This document shows positions 32,099 to 32,477 of a DNA stretch of 32,477 nucleotides, in pieces; position 1 is the stretch's first letter; each line of letters opens with the position of its first letter. Below the pieces are notes generated by a model. It had not been told where the DNA came from and made no database searches. It saw only the letters and a program-made list of their open reading frames with translations. The stretch spans positions 1 through 32,477 of the forward strand of contig JANQGV010000086.1 in NCBI GenBank assembly GCA_028282925.1, in the 5' to 3' direction. The position numbers were made by a program, and so were the translations under genes. Source of the stretch: Thermodesulfobacteriota bacterium (lineage in GTDB: Bacteria; Desulfobacterota; WTBG01; CAIYCZ01; CAIRTM01).

Positions 32099-32477
32099 GG
32101 AATCACCCTGTTGAAAAATTATGCGTTAAAGGCTTATAAAATTATATAAATATACATAATATCTATATTTTTATCAAGAGCAATTATTAAGCAGCTCTAA
32201 TAAAACAGGCCCAGCCACATAAAAAATCATTAAAAATGCCCGAAATTTGAGATACCTGGCGGGTTTTAGGCCCTTAGAGGTGGTATTCATGAAAGGCCCT
32301 GAAAAAAACGATAGCAAGCTGGTCTATATATAATATAGGGCCGCCCCGCAGGTTCCAGTTCACCACCCGCTACGCTCGAGCTTGCTATATTGTAGTAGCC
32401 TTTTGAGCACATAAAAAGGCTATGCCCTAATTTGTTTCATGCCGAAAGGCAAGTTGGTATTGGAAATCAAAAAAGGA
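32099..32477. other. Upstream region of rmlB with repeats
   Basis: AT-rich stretch 32120-32180 likely holds the rmlB promoter, but no clear -35/-10 pair stands out. Further right are AGGCCC/GGGCC-containing palindromic fragments, the exact 22-bp repeat (32359-32380), and a perfect 9-bp hairpin TAGCCTTTT/AAAAGGCTA (32396-32404 with 32414-32422). No gene is seen. Confidence 0.5.
32359..32380. repeat. 22-bp dispersed repeat, copy 3
   Basis: Exact match to 30805-30826 in the same orientation, so the two copies flank rmlB as direct repeats about 1.55 kb apart. Confidence 0.75.

Overview
The window looks like chromosomal DNA of a Gram-negative, flagellate-type bacterium, most probably a Desulfobacterota/Desulfuromonadia (former Deltaproteobacteria) member. 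This is inference from a large PAS hybrid kinase next to a sigma-54 activator, a chemoreceptor with CheW, lipoproteins with clear lipoboxes, an RCC1/thrombospondin-type-3 secreted protein and abundant intergenic palindromic repeats. No species can be named from the sequence.

Layout. (1) 1-7450, plus strand: a signalling module made of a soluble hybrid histidine kinase (774-2756), an NtrC-type response regulator (2749-4173), a chemoreceptor with two tandem periplasmic zinc-binding CZB domains (4461-6638) and CheW (6855-7397). Near-identical paired dyads (GTCC-N9-GGAC) lie about 105-135 bp upstream of two sigma-54-type promoters, one before the kinase (661-675) and one before the receptor (4383-4397). 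This suggests that the regulator activates both its own operon and the receptor. (2) 7572-13006, minus strand: envelope and secreted proteins. They are a lipoprotein, a 678-residue exported protein with an internal duplication, a zinc-ribbon/Yip1 membrane protein, a PEGA-like lipoprotein and an RCC1/TSP3 protein. The signal peptide of the last is out of frame at a (CA)5 tract. (3) 13018-13852: gene-poor, repeat-bearing.

(4) 13853-26560, minus strand: a rearranged contractile-tail phage or tailocin remnant. Read in the transcribed direction it has a truncated spike gpV, gpW/gp25, gpJ, gpI, a short collar/fibre-like protein, fibre 1 (949 aa), a cargo stretch (MNT nucleotidyltransferase and a DinJ-YafQ type toxin-antitoxin pair), a tail-assembly chaperone with a canonical -1 frameshift site (A AAA AAG), fibre 2 (949 aa) and a 97-aa protein. 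No sheath, tube, tape measure, capsid, terminase or integrase is present. Both fibre genes follow a copy of the same palindromic element that abuts the stop codon of the gene before it, and both lie upstream of near-identical terminators. The fibre C-termini resemble the C-type-lectin variable domains diversified by diversity-generating retroelements, but no reverse transcriptase or template repeat is in the window.

(5) 26638-28032: an AAA-type ATPase gene on the plus strand with a strong promoter and a perfect 19-bp operator-like palindrome, then a minus-strand tRNA-Pro(CGG) with encoded CCA. (6) 28051-32098, minus strand: two small envelope-type proteins and nucleotide-sugar genes (UDP-glucuronate decarboxylase, rmlD, rmlB) for surface polysaccharide synthesis. 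Repeat-rich DNA lies between rmlB and rmlD and upstream of rmlB.
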